Below, piece by piece: positions 6,930 to 15,394 of a stretch of DNA of 64,000 nucleotides. Origin of the DNA: Pseudomonas sp. MM211 (GTDB lineage Bacteria; Pseudomonadota; Gammaproteobacteria; Pseudomonadales; Pseudomonadaceae); contig NZ_CP081942.1 in NCBI RefSeq assembly GCF_020386635.1, positions 1,612,001 through 1,676,000 of the forward strand. The letters are read 5' to 3'. The notes below the pieces were generated by a model. The model was not told the DNA's origin, made no database searches, and was given only the letters and a program-made list of their open reading frames with translations. Position 1 is the first letter of the stretch, and each line of letters opens with the position of its first letter. A program made the position numbers and the translations under genes.

Positions 6930-8264
6930 ATGACCAGCATCTCCAAAGCGGAATACGCCCGTCGACGCAAGGCGCTGATGGCGTTGATGGAACCCAACAG
7001 CATCGCCATTCTGCCGGCGGCGCCTGTGTTCATCCGCAACCGTGATGTTGAACATGTGTATCGCCAGGACAGTGATTTCCAGTACCTGTCCGGCTTTCCC
7101 GAGCCCGATGCGGTGATCGCGTTGATTCCCGGTCGTGAGCACGGCGAATACGTGCTGTTCTGCCGTGAGCGTGATCCCGAGCGTGAGCTGTGGGATGGCC
7201 TGCGTGCCGGTCAGGAAGGCGCCATCAGTCGCTACGGTGCGGACGATGCCTTTCCCATCGGCGATATCGACGACATCCTGCCGGGGCTGATCGAAGGTCG
7301 CGAGCGTGTCTATTACGCCGTGGGTACCAATCCGGAGTTCGACCGCCACCTGATGGAGTGGGTCAACGTGATCCGCTCCAAGGCGCGCCAGGGCGCCACG
7401 CCACCGAAAGAGTTCGTCGCCCTCAATCATTTCCTGCACGACCTGCGTCTGTACAAGTCGGCCGGGGAGGTGAAGGTGATGCGCGAAGCGGCGCAGATTT
7501 CCGCACGTGCCCATATCAAGGCGATGCAGGCCAGCCGCGCGGGGCTGTACGAGTACCACCTGGAAGCCGAGCTGGATTACGAATTCCGCAAGGGCGGCTC
7601 GAAGATGCCGGCCTACGGCTCAATCGTCGCGGCGGGCAAAAATGCCTGCATTCTGCATTACCGCGAGAACGACGCTGTGCTGAAGGACGGTGACGTGGTG
7701 CTGATCGACGCCGGCTGCGAGATCGACTGCTATGCCAGCGACATCACCCGTACCTTCCCGGTCAGCGGTACCTTCACGCCCGAGCAGAAGGCCATCTACG
7801 AGATTGTGCTGGCGGCCAACATGGAAGCCTTCAAACACATCGCGCCGGGTCGTCACTGGAACGAGGCGCATGAAGCCACGGTGCGGGTGATCACCGCCGG
7901 TCTGGTTGAGTTGGGCCTGCTCAAGGGCAATGTCGATGAGCTGATCGCCGCGGAAGCCTACAAACCGTTCTACATGCACCGCGCCGGCCACTGGCTGGGC
8001 ATGGACGTGCATGACGTCGGCGAGTACAAGGTCGGCGGCGAATGGCGTGTGCTCGAAGTGGGCATGGCCATGACCGTCGAACCGGGTATTTACATTGCCG
8101 TGGATAACCAGAATGTCGCCAAGAAATGGCGCGGCATCGGCGTGCGCATCGAGGACGACGTCGTCGTGACCAAGACCGGTTGCGAGATTCTCACCGGCGA
8201 CGTGCCCAAGGCCGTCGACGAGATCGAGGCGCTGATGGCCGCCGCCCGCGCGCAGGTGGCCTGA
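6930..8264 (+). CDS. pepP: Xaa-Pro aminopeptidase
   Basis: Cytosolic M24B metallopeptidase that removes the N-terminal residue ahead of proline. The 444 residues comprise the AMP_N domain (about 5-140) and the pita-bread catalytic domain. The five dimetal ligands are present: Asp in LIDAGCEIDCYASDITRTFP (two Asp), His in HRAGHWLGMDVHDVG, Glu in AMTVEPGIYI and Glu in GVRIEDDVVV. Length fits PepP. It lies 39 bp after ygfB and 4 bp before ubiH, the usual pepP-ubiH arrangement, so it is probably co-transcribed with the ubiquinone genes despite having no known role in that pathway. Confidence 0.96.
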   Translation: MTSISKAEYARRRKALMALMEPNSIAILPAAPVFIRNRDVEHVYRQDSDFQYLSGFPEPDAVIALIPGREHGEYVLFCRERDPERELWDGLRAGQEGAISRYGADDAFPIGDIDDILPGLIEGRERVYYAVGTNPEFDRHLMEWVNVIRSKARQGATPPKEFVALNHFLHDLRLYKSAGEVKVMREAAQISARAHIKAMQASRAGLYEYHLEAELDYEFRKGGSKMPAYGSIVAAGKNACILHYRENDAVLKDGDVVLIDAGCEIDCYASDITRTFPVSGTFTPEQKAIYEIVLAANMEAFKHIAPGRHWNEAHEATVRVITAGLVELGLLKGNVDELIAAEAYKPFYMHRAGHWLGMDVHDVGEYKVGGEWRVLEVGMAMTVEPGIYIAVDNQNVAKKWRGIGVRIEDDVVVTKTGCEILTGDVPKAVDEIEALMAAARAQVA

Positions 8265-8268
8265 GGCC

Positions 8269-9459
8269 ATGCTGCGGGTCGATCTGGCGATCATCGGCGG
8301 TGGTCTGGTCGGTGCCAGCCTGGCGCTGGCACTGCAGGGCGAGGCGCGCAAGCGCGGTTGGCGAATCGCTCTGGTCGAGCCATTTGCTCCCGGCGAAGGC
8401 TACCAGCCAAGCTACGATGCCCGCTCCACGGCACTGTCCTACGGCTCGCGGCTGATCTACGAAGATCTTGGCCTGTGGCCGGCGATCGCCCAGCACGCCA
8501 CTCCCATTAAGCAGATACACGTATCGGATCGCGGTCGCTTCGCCGCCGCGCGGTTGAGTGCCGAGGAGGAAGGTGTTCCTGCCCTGGGTTATGTGGTGGA
8601 AAACGCCTGGCTCGGCCACTGCCTGTGGCAGGCGCTCGACCCTGAGGTGATCCTTTGGCGCTGCCCGGCCCAGGTCGAGCGGATGGAGGCGCTGCCGGAT
8701 GGCTATCGCCTGACCCTCGATGACGAAAGCCTGATCGACTGCTCCCTGGCGGTACTCGCCGATGGCGGACGCTCCTCGCTGCGTGAGCAGTTGGGCATCA
8801 CGGTGAATCAGCGGCCTTACGACCAGACCGCGGTGATTGCCAATATCACGCCTTCGCGGCCACACGCTGGCGAAGCCTTCGAACGCTTCACCGAGTCCGG
8901 GCCACTGGCGTTGCTGCCGCTGTCCGACAATCGCTGTGCGCTGGTGTGGACGCACCCGAGTGGCGATGTCGAGCGTCTGCTCAAGCTGGACGAACGGGCA
9001 TTCCTCGCCGAGCTGCAGGAAGCCTTCGGTTATCGCCTCGGTGCGTTGCGCCAGGTCGGCGCGCGGGTGCCTTATCCACTGGTGCTGGTCGAAGCGGCCG
9101 AGCAGGTACGTTCCAATCTGGTGGTGCTGGGCAATGCCGCGCACAGTCTGCATCCGATTGCCGGGCAAGGCTTCAACCTGTCGCTGCGTGATGTGCGGGC
9201 CCTGGCCGATACCGTGCTGGCGAGCTCTGCGCCGCTTGGCGACCTGGCCACTCTGCAGCGCTACGCCAGTGCTCAGGCTGGCGATCAGGCCTTCACCGTT
9301 GGCTTCTCGGATCAGGTCACCCGGCTGTTCAGCACCGACCAGCCGCTGCTCGCCGCGGGGCGCAACCTTGGCCTGCTCGGTCTTGAATTGCTGCCGCCGG
9401 CCAAGCGCTGGTTCGCACGTCAGGCCATGGGCATGGGTACTCGCGGTACCCAGCGATGA
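8269..9459 (+). CDS. ubiH: 2-octaprenyl-6-methoxyphenol hydroxylase (FAD monooxygenase)
   Basis: Aerobic ring hydroxylase of ubiquinone biosynthesis (C1 hydroxylation). The 396-residue flavoprotein has the dinucleotide motif IIGGGLVGASLALAL at 6-20, a DG motif near 160 (VLADGGRSSLRE) and the GD-type FAD/ribityl motif GNAAHSLHPIAGQGFNL near 285-301. Position between pepP and ubiI and overall length support UbiH rather than another UbiH/COQ6 member. The stop overlaps the next gene by ATGA, so translation is coupled. The enzyme belongs to a cytosolic Ubi metabolon in E. coli; the same is inferred here. Confidence 0.93.
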   Translation: MLRVDLAIIGGGLVGASLALALQGEARKRGWRIALVEPFAPGEGYQPSYDARSTALSYGSRLIYEDLGLWPAIAQHATPIKQIHVSDRGRFAAARLSAEEEGVPALGYVVENAWLGHCLWQALDPEVILWRCPAQVERMEALPDGYRLTLDDESLIDCSLAVLADGGRSSLREQLGITVNQRPYDQTAVIANITPSRPHAGEAFERFTESGPLALLPLSDNRCALVWTHPSGDVERLLKLDERAFLAELQEAFGYRLGALRQVGARVPYPLVLVEAAEQVRSNLVVLGNAAHSLHPIAGQGFNLSLRDVRALADTVLASSAPLGDLATLQRYASAQAGDQAFTVGFSDQVTRLFSTDQPLLAAGRNLGLLGLELLPPAKRWFARQAMGMGTRGTQR

Positions 9460-9938
9460 ACGCCCGCCGGCTGGCGCGCAAGGCTCGCCTGCTGCGCTGG
9501 GTCATGAATTGCTACCCGCCCTATCTGGGCGCTGGCGTATGGATTCGGCGCATCGCAGCGGATTTTCGTCAGGTCGACGTGAAGATGCGTCTGGGCTGGT
9601 ACAACCGCAATTACGTGGGCACCCAGTTCGGCGGCAGCCTGTATTCGATGACCGATCCTTTCTACATGTTGATGCTGATGGAGAACCTGGGCCGCGATTA
9701 CGTGGTCTGGGACAAGGCCGCCAGCATCGATTTCATCGCACCCGGCAGAGGCCCGGTATTCGCCTCGTTCGCCATCGACCAGGCATTTGTCGACGAGGTG
9801 CGTCAGCACACCGCTGCGGGTGAGAAGTACCTGCCCGAGTTGCAGGTGGAAGTCCGTGATGGCGATGGCACCCTGGTCGCACGGGTACACAAGACGCTTT
9901 ACGTGCGGCTCAAGCCGCGCCTGCGGCAGGCAGCCTGA
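9456..9938 (+). CDS. DUF4442 hotdog-fold protein
   Basis: 160-residue protein of the DUF4442 family, a hotdog fold related to PaaI-type acyl-CoA thioesterases. The fold shows in MRLGWYNRNYVGTQFGGSLY and MTDPFYMLMLMENLG, followed by beta strands with ASIDFIAPG and VARVHKTLYVRLKPR. No experimentally assigned reaction is known to me. The ATG overlaps the ubiH stop and the next gene starts 13 bases after its stop, so it is locked inside the ubiH-ubiI operon. That suggests a link to quinone or lipid metabolism, but this is inference. Confidence 0.8.
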   Translation: MNARRLARKARLLRWVMNCYPPYLGAGVWIRRIAADFRQVDVKMRLGWYNRNYVGTQFGGSLYSMTDPFYMLMLMENLGRDYVVWDKAASIDFIAPGRGPVFASFAIDQAFVDEVRQHTAAGEKYLPELQVEVRDGDGTLVARVHKTLYVRLKPRLRQAA

Positions 9939-9950
9939 GGAATGGACCAA

Positions 9951-11171
9951 ATGCATGCAGATCTGATCATCGTCGGCGCTGGAATGGTCGGCAGCGCCCT
10001 GGCTCTGGCGCTGCGCGAGCAGGGGCTGGATTGCCTGGTACTGGACGGCGGGCCGCTGCAGGTCGAGCCGTTCGATTGCAGCGCGGCCTACGAGCCGCGG
10101 GTCAGCGCACTGTCGATGGCCAGCCAGCGCATCCTCGAACGCCTTGGCGCATGGCCCGGCGTGCTGGCTCGGCGCAGTTGCCCGTACCGCGATATGCGCG
10201 TGTGGGATGGCAGCGGTACCGGCAGCATCCATTTCAGCGCTGCCAGCGTGCATGCCAATATCCTCGGCCATATTGTCGAGAACCGCGTGGTGCAGGACGC
10301 TCTGCTCGAGCGCCTGCACGCCAGCGACGTGCGCCTGCTCGCCGATGCGCGACTGGAGCGCTTGCGCCACTCCGGCGATGACTGGCTGCTGACCCTGGCC
10401 GACGGCCGCGAATTGCGCACCCCGCTGGTGGTCGCGGCCGATGGCGCCAACTCGGCGGTACGTCGTCTGGCGGGCTGTGAAACCCGCGAGTGGGATTACC
10501 TGCACCACGCCATCGTCACCAGCGTGCGCTGTGCCAATGCGCACCAGGCCACCGCCTGGCAGCGTTTCACCGACGAGGGCCCGCTGGCCTTTCTGCCCCT
10601 GGGCGAGCGCGATGGCGAGCACTGGTGCTCGATCGTCTGGTCGACCACCCCGGAGCAGGCTGCTGATTTGATGGCGCTGGCTGACGATGAGTTTTCCACA
10701 GCCCTGGGCCAGGCGTTCGAATACCGCCTTGGCGAGGTGCTGCACGTGGATCGCCGCCTGTGCATCCCGCTGCGCCAGCGCCACGCCAAGCGTTATGTCG
10801 AACCTGGGCTAGCGCTGATCGGCGATGCCGCCCACACCATCCACCCGCTGGCCGGCCAAGGCGTCAACCTGGGCTTTCTCGACGCCGCAGTGCTCGCCGA
10901 GGTGCTGGCGCAGGCAGCCGGGCGTGGTGAACGACTGGCCGACGAGCGCGTACTGAGCCGCTACGAGCGCCGCCGCATGCCTCACAACCTGGCGATGATG
11001 GCGGCGATGGAAGGCTTCCAGCGGCTGTTCCAGAGCGACTCGCTGACGCTGCGCTTGCTGCGCAACACTGGCTTGGGAGTGGTCGATGGCCTGGACGAGG
11101 CCAAAGCGCTGTTCGTGCGCCAGGCACTGGGCCTGAGCGGCGATCTGCCGGATCTGGCCAGGGCCCGCTAA
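9951..11171 (+). CDS. ubiI: UbiI/VisC-type ubiquinone hydroxylase
   Basis: FAD-dependent monooxygenase of the UbiH/COQ6 family, predicted to carry out another ring hydroxylation of ubiquinone synthesis (C5 by UbiI analogy). ATG 9951 is chosen over 9942 because the TGAGGA ribosome-binding site at 9936-9941 sits nine bases before it. The 406 residues contain LIIVGAGMVGSALALALRE at the N-terminus, VVAADGANSAVRR near 160 and GDAAHTIHPLAGQGVNLG near 285-302. It is the last gene of the ygfB-pepP-ubiH cluster. UbiI and UbiF cannot be separated with certainty by eye. Confidence 0.85.
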   Translation: MHADLIIVGAGMVGSALALALREQGLDCLVLDGGPLQVEPFDCSAAYEPRVSALSMASQRILERLGAWPGVLARRSCPYRDMRVWDGSGTGSIHFSAASVHANILGHIVENRVVQDALLERLHASDVRLLADARLERLRHSGDDWLLTLADGRELRTPLVVAADGANSAVRRLAGCETREWDYLHHAIVTSVRCANAHQATAWQRFTDEGPLAFLPLGERDGEHWCSIVWSTTPEQAADLMALADDEFSTALGQAFEYRLGEVLHVDRRLCIPLRQRHAKRYVEPGLALIGDAAHTIHPLAGQGVNLGFLDAAVLAEVLAQAAGRGERLADERVLSRYERRRMPHNLAMMAAMEGFQRLFQSDSLTLRLLRNTGLGVVDGLDEAKALFVRQALGLSGDLPDLARAR

Positions 11172-11217
11172 GCGCTGCACGGGGCGTTCAGGCCTTGCGT
11201 CATACCTGTGGCTGGAA

Positions 11218-11236
11218 GACAATGCGATGCATTATC
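11218..11236 (+). promoter_or_regulatory. Fur box upstream of the second sigma factor
   Basis: The 19 bases match the classical Fur consensus at 14 positions: the left end GACAATG and the right end CATTATC are nearly exact, with differences in the centre. It lies 22 bases before the chosen ATG at 11258, well placed to block transcription when iron is plentiful. Confidence 0.75.
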
Positions 11237-11257
11237 ATCTTTCGCCCTGGTGCTGCC

Positions 11258-11758
11258 ATGTCCGGCACGGATCATTCCGCGTTGCATCTTCTCTACAGCG
11301 AACACAACGGCTGGCTCAAAAGCTGGCTGCGGGCACGCCTGGGCAATACCAGCGATGCTGCTGACCTGGCCCAGGACACCTTCCTGCGGGTGCTCAGTGC
11401 CCGTGACGTGCAGGCCATTCGCGAGCCGCGCACCTACCTGAGCGCCATTGCCCGCGCGCTGATGATCGACAAGTTCCGTCGCCAGGCCGTCGAGCAGGCC
11501 TATCTCGATGTGCTGGCACTGCGTCCGGAGCCGATGGACATTTCGCCGGAAACCCGTCTGCTGATCCTCGAAACCCTCACTGCGGTCGACGCCATGCTCG
11601 ACGGTCTTGGCGAGCGCACGCGGCGGATCTTTCTGGCGGTGCAGCTGGAAGGGCTCAGTTATGTCGCCACCGGCGAGCGCCTGGGCGTGTCAGTGACCAC
11701 GGTGAAGAAGCACATGATCCGCGCCATGACCCATTGCCTGTTGCTGATGGAAGACTGA
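11258..11758 (+). CDS. ECF sigma factor, FecI family (second copy)
   Basis: Iron-starvation ECF sigma factor of 166 residues. Sigma region 2 covers about 10-75 (SDAADLAQDTFLRVLSARD) and region 4 about 110-155 (LEGLSYVATGERLGVSVTTV). The open frame reaches back to 11195, but ATG 11258 gives the usual length and leaves the Fur box upstream. It precedes a FecR-type gene by three bases and a TonB-dependent receptor, so it should activate that receptor when the ligand binds. It is a paralogue, not a copy, of fecI at 1907-2419. Confidence 0.9.
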   Translation: MSGTDHSALHLLYSEHNGWLKSWLRARLGNTSDAADLAQDTFLRVLSARDVQAIREPRTYLSAIARALMIDKFRRQAVEQAYLDVLALRPEPMDISPETRLLILETLTAVDAMLDGLGERTRRIFLAVQLEGLSYVATGERLGVSVTTVKKHMIRAMTHCLLLMED

Positions 11759-11761
11759 GCC

Positions 11762-12697
11762 ATGGATCGCCAGACCCTGGAAGCGGCCGCCACCTGGTAC
11801 GTGCAGCTCAACGCCACGCCGCCGAGCGAAGCCGAGTGCAGGGCACACCGTGAGTGGCTGGCGCAGCACCCCCGGCATCGCCAGGCCTGGGCGCGGGTGG
11901 AGCGCTTGCAGCATCAGCTCGGCGGCTTGCCTGCCGATGTCGCGCTACCGGCGCTGGACGGCGTGCGGGCGCGCCGGCGTGTGGTGCTGAAGACGCTGGG
12001 CTTGCTGCTCGCCTCCGGGGCGGCGGGCTGGGCGTCTTTCGACCTCGCACCTAAGCAGGGCTGGCTTGCCGATCAGCGCACGGCTACCGGCGAGCGCCGC
12101 CACCTGCAACTGAGCGATGGCAGCGTGCTCGATCTGAATACCGCGACGGCAGTGGATATCCGTTTCGACGCCAACCTGCGGCAATTGCAGCTGCATCGCG
12201 GCGAGATACTCGTGCGTACCGCTGCTGATCCGGCCGGACGGCCCTTCGTGGTGCATACCGCGCAGGGCAGCGTACGAGCGTTGGGGACGTGTTTTAGCGT
12301 GCGCTGCGAGGGCGACAGCACTCAGGTTGCGGTGCTGGAGGATGCGGTCGAGGTACGTGCCGCCCGGCAGCCCAATCGGGCGGTGCGCATCGGTGCCAAT
12401 CAACAGGTCGATGTCGAGGCCGCTGCGGTCGGTACACCCAGCGCATTGCCGCCGGGAGCGGGTGCCTGGGCCCAGGGCATGCTGACGGTGATCGACTGGC
12501 GCCTGGATGCCTTCATCGCCGAGTTGGCGCGTTACCGTCCCGGTTATTTGAAGTGTGCCGATGCGGTGGCTGGTCTGCGCCTGTCTGGCGCTTTTCGGAT
12601 CGACGACACGGACATCATTCTGGAAAATCTGGGCGCCTCGTTGCCCATTCGGGTGCGTTACCTGAGTCGCTATTGGGCGCGTATCGAGCCTGCCTGA
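11762..12697 (+). CDS. FecR-family anti-sigma regulator (second copy)
   Basis: Cytoplasmic-membrane regulator paired with the preceding sigma factor. The 311 residues show the DUF4880 N-terminal domain (about 5-50, AATWYVQLNATPPSEAEC), a membrane segment near 78-95 (LGLLLASGAAGWASFDL), the periplasmic FecR domain (about 105-200, QLSDGSVLDLNTATAVDIRF, then GSVRALGTCFSVR) and the C-terminal domain (about 245-310, LRLSGAFRIDD). It overlaps no gene and ends 111 bp before the receptor. It is close in layout to the FecR at 945-1904. Confidence 0.9.
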   Translation: MDRQTLEAAATWYVQLNATPPSEAECRAHREWLAQHPRHRQAWARVERLQHQLGGLPADVALPALDGVRARRRVVLKTLGLLLASGAAGWASFDLAPKQGWLADQRTATGERRHLQLSDGSVLDLNTATAVDIRFDANLRQLQLHRGEILVRTAADPAGRPFVVHTAQGSVRALGTCFSVRCEGDSTQVAVLEDAVEVRAARQPNRAVRIGANQQVDVEAAAVGTPSALPPGAGAWAQGMLTVIDWRLDAFIAELARYRPGYLKCADAVAGLRLSGAFRIDDTDIILENLGASLPIRVRYLSRYWARIEPA

Positions 12698-12732
12698 ACT
12701 GTTTTGCAAAAAAATAGCTATTGGGGGTTGCC

Positions 12733-12750
12733 GATTTTCATTCTCATTCG
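12733..12750 (+). promoter_or_regulatory. Possible Fur box upstream of the siderophore receptor
   Basis: The sequence GATTTTCATTCTCATTCG contains repeated (C)ATT(C/T)T units typical of Fur sites and agrees with about 11 of 19 consensus positions. It sits about 60 bases before the receptor ATG in the 111-bp spacer after the FecR gene. The promoter served by the ECF sigma factor should lie in the same spacer; I cannot define it by eye. Confidence 0.4.
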
Positions 12751-12808
12751 GCCAAGCACATGAAGCGGTTTTGCATCACCGCGGATCTGCCCAGCTCATG
12801 ACAAGGAA

Positions 12809-15256
12809 ATGACCATGCCCCGCTTTCTCTCGCCGGCCAAGCCGATGGCCCGCGCCGTTCACCTGGCCCTGTTCGGGTTGACCTGCGCGTCGATACCTCT
12901 TCTCTTTGCAATGCCAGGCCAGGTTCTGGCGCAGGAGGCGGCGGTACAGAGCTACCGCATTGCCCCTGGCTCGCTGGGCACCGCGCTGAGCCAGTTCGCG
13001 ACGGTCGCCGGGGTGACGCTTTCATTCGCAGCGGTGCAGACCGAGGGGCTGGATTCGCCGGGCCTGCAGGGCGACTACGGCGTTGACGAAGGGCTCGCGC
13101 GCCTGCTTCAGGGCAGTGGCTTGCAGGCCCAGCGCCAGGGCAACGGCAGCTATGTGCTGGTGCCGACCAGTCAAGGTCAGGGTAGAGGACTGGAGCTGTC
13201 CGCACTGAGCATTTCCGGCAAGGCGCCGGGGTCGACCACCGAGGGCACGGGCTCCTACACCACGGAGTCGTCCAGCAGCTCGACACGCCTGAACCTGTCC
13301 CTCAAGGAAACGCCGCAATCGGTTACCGTGCTGACCCGCCAGCGTATGGATGACCAGAACCTCGACAGCCTGACCGATGCGCTGGATGCCACCGCTGGCA
13401 TCACCGTGATTCGCGAAAGCCTGGGCGCTGACAGCACCACCTATCTGTCGCGCGGCTTCGCCATCCGCAACTTCGCCATCGACGGCGTACCGACGTCGGC
13501 GGGCATGGACAACTACACCCAGAACACCGCCATGTACGACCGGATAGAGGTGGTGCGTGGCGCAACCGGGCTGGTCAGCGGCCTGGGCAACCCGTCTGCG
13601 ACCATCAACCTGATCCGCAAACGCCCGGGCATCGAGCCCAAGGTGCAGTTGTCGGCAGAAGCCGGTAGCTGGGATCGTTATGGCCTGGGTGTGGATGTCG
13701 GCGGCGCGTTGACCGAGAGTGGCAATGTGCGCGGGCGTTTCGTCGTCGATCACAAGGATCAGCATGCCTGGATCGACCGCTTCAGCCAGGAGGTGAGTAC
13801 CTTGTACGGCATCACCGAGCTGGATCTGAGTGAATCCACCCTGCTGACCCTGGGCTTCAGCCATCAAACGACCAACAGCAACGCACCGATGCGTACCGGC
13901 TTTCCGCTGTTCACCACCAGCGGCGAAAGAACCGACATCAAGCGCTCGTTCAACAGCTCGCCTGACTGGACGTACTACGATCGCCAGCAGAGCACGCTGT
14001 TCACCTCCGTCGAACATCAGTTCGCCAATGGCTGGAGCGGCAAGGTGGAGTACAGCCACGCGCGCAACGATTACGACACCGTGGTCAGCTACATGGATGG
14101 CCTCATCAACCCGGCCACCGGCTCGGGTGCCTACATCATGCCGACCCGCTGGCAGGCGACCCCCGAGCAGGACAATCTCGACGCTTACCTCACCGGTTTC
14201 TTCCCGCTGCTGGGGCGTGAGCATGAGCTTATCGGCGGGGTGACCCTGTCGCGTCTCGAGGAGCGGGGAACCTCCAACTATGGCGGCTGGCAGCGTCCGG
14301 GCTCCGGCTATGCCGGCAGCATCGACAACATCTACGGCTGGGACGGCCAGGCGCCGAAGCCAGTATTCAACAAGATCGGTGAAAGCGACCTGACCGAAAC
14401 CCAGTACGCCGCCTACCTGACGTCGCGCTGGCACCTGACCGATGCAGCCAGCCTGATCCTTGGTACGCGTGTGGTGGACTGGAATCGCGAAAGCAAAAGC
14501 CGCTTGTATGGCGGCGCCACCAGCAAAACGGAGCGCACCGAAACCGGCATCGTCATTCCCTATGCCGGCTTCGTCTACGACCTCAGCGACACCTGGACGG
14601 CCTACGCGAGCTACACGCAGATCTTCAACCCGCAGAATGCCAACATCCGCGACGTCAACGGCACACCTCTGGATCCTCAGGAAGGCACCGGCTACGAGCT
14701 TGGGCTGAAGGCCGACTTCTACGACGGGCGCCTCAATGGCAGCCTGGCTGTGTTCCGTGTCGAGCAGGACAACCTCGCAGTGGCTAACGGCAGCTTGCTG
14801 CAGCCCAACGGCTTCCAGGCCTACAAGGCGGAAAATGGCACCACCAGCGAAGGTGTGGAGCTGGAGGTCAATGGTGAGCTGGCCGACGGTTGGCAGCTCA
14901 CGGGTGGCTACTCCTACAGCGTTAGTTTCAATGATGACGACAAACGTATCGTCACCGAGATCCCGCGTAACAGCGTCAAGCTGTTTACCAGCTATCGACT
15001 GCCGGGCGCCCTGGACAAACTCACCGTCGGCGGCGGCGTGAACTGGCAGAGCGAGAGTGGCTACGACCTCAGTTATGCGACCACGCAGAGCAGCTACGCG
15101 CTGGTCAACCTCATGGCCAAATACCAGCTCACGCCGGCGCTGTCGGCATCGGTAAACCTCAACAACCTGTTCGACAAGGAGTACCTCACCACCACGGCGG
15201 CAGGCTTGTATGGCGCGCCGCGCAACGTCATGACCAGCCTGCAATATAACTACTGA
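12809..15256 (+). CDS. TonB-dependent siderophore receptor with signalling domain (FpvA/FhuE type)
   Basis: Outer-membrane transducer of 815 residues. Residues 1-42 form a signal peptide ending VLAQE. An STN signalling domain follows (about 45-120: SYRIAPGSLGTALSQFA and LLQGSGL). The plug opens with LKETPQSVTVLTRQRMDDQ and contains RGFAIRNFAIDGVP and VVRGATGLVSGLGNPSATIN, typical of hydroxamate and pyoverdine receptors. The barrel ends with the aromatic terminus SLQYNY. The STN domain and the adjacent sigma/FecR pair show a cell-surface signalling system. No siderophore biosynthesis gene is near, so it may take up a foreign siderophore (xenosiderophore). The exact ligand cannot be read from sequence. 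Confidence 0.92.
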   Translation: MTMPRFLSPAKPMARAVHLALFGLTCASIPLLFAMPGQVLAQEAAVQSYRIAPGSLGTALSQFATVAGVTLSFAAVQTEGLDSPGLQGDYGVDEGLARLLQGSGLQAQRQGNGSYVLVPTSQGQGRGLELSALSISGKAPGSTTEGTGSYTTESSSSSTRLNLSLKETPQSVTVLTRQRMDDQNLDSLTDALDATAGITVIRESLGADSTTYLSRGFAIRNFAIDGVPTSAGMDNYTQNTAMYDRIEVVRGATGLVSGLGNPSATINLIRKRPGIEPKVQLSAEAGSWDRYGLGVDVGGALTESGNVRGRFVVDHKDQHAWIDRFSQEVSTLYGITELDLSESTLLTLGFSHQTTNSNAPMRTGFPLFTTSGERTDIKRSFNSSPDWTYYDRQQSTLFTSVEHQFANGWSGKVEYSHARNDYDTVVSYMDGLINPATGSGAYIMPTRWQATPEQDNLDAYLTGFFPLLGREHELIGGVTLSRLEERGTSNYGGWQRPGSGYAGSIDNIYGWDGQAPKPVFNKIGESDLTETQYAAYLTSRWHLTDAASLILGTRVVDWNRESKSRLYGGATSKTERTETGIVIPYAGFVYDLSDTWTAYASYTQIFNPQNANIRDVNGTPLDPQEGTGYELGLKADFYDGRLNGSLAVFRVEQDNLAVANGSLLQPNGFQAYKAENGTTSEGVELEVNGELADGWQLTGGYSYSVSFNDDDKRIVTEIPRNSVKLFTSYRLPGALDKLTVGGGVNWQSESGYDLSYATTQSSYALVNLMAKYQLTPALSASVNLNNLFDKEYLTTTAAGLYGAPRNVMTSLQYNY

Positions 15257-15264
15257 TGAGGCGT

Positions 15265-15292
15265 CGAGTGCCCACGCTGACGTGGGCACTCG
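15265..15292 (+). terminator. Strong inverted repeat after the receptor gene
   Basis: An 11-bp arm CGAGTGCCCAC and its exact complement flank a six-base loop centred on CTGA. It begins nine bases after the receptor stop. No clear U-tract follows, so it may act as a transcript-stabilising hairpin or a weak terminator. Confidence 0.55.
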
Positions 15293-15341
15293 CTGTTCAG
15301 GGACAGCGGTAATATCTGGCAATGACCTAACGGTGTGCGTT

Positions 15342-15360
15342 GTAGATGCGAGTCACTATC
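15342..15360 (+). promoter_or_regulatory. Candidate Fur box upstream of the iron-binding protein gene
   Basis: The 19-mer matches the Fur consensus at 12 positions, with GATG near the left and CACTATC at the right end. It is 34 bases before the ATG of the ferric-iron binding protein gene, consistent with iron repression of the ABC importer. Confidence 0.5.
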
Positions 15361-15394
15361 ATCCTCGCTCTTCCAACTCCAATAGGTCTCTGTC

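Noticed and set aside
13022..15322. 766-residue minus-strand open frame opposite the siderophore receptor
   Set aside because: It is the antisense shadow of a high-GC gene with clear receptor domains. Its translation lacks recognisable domains.
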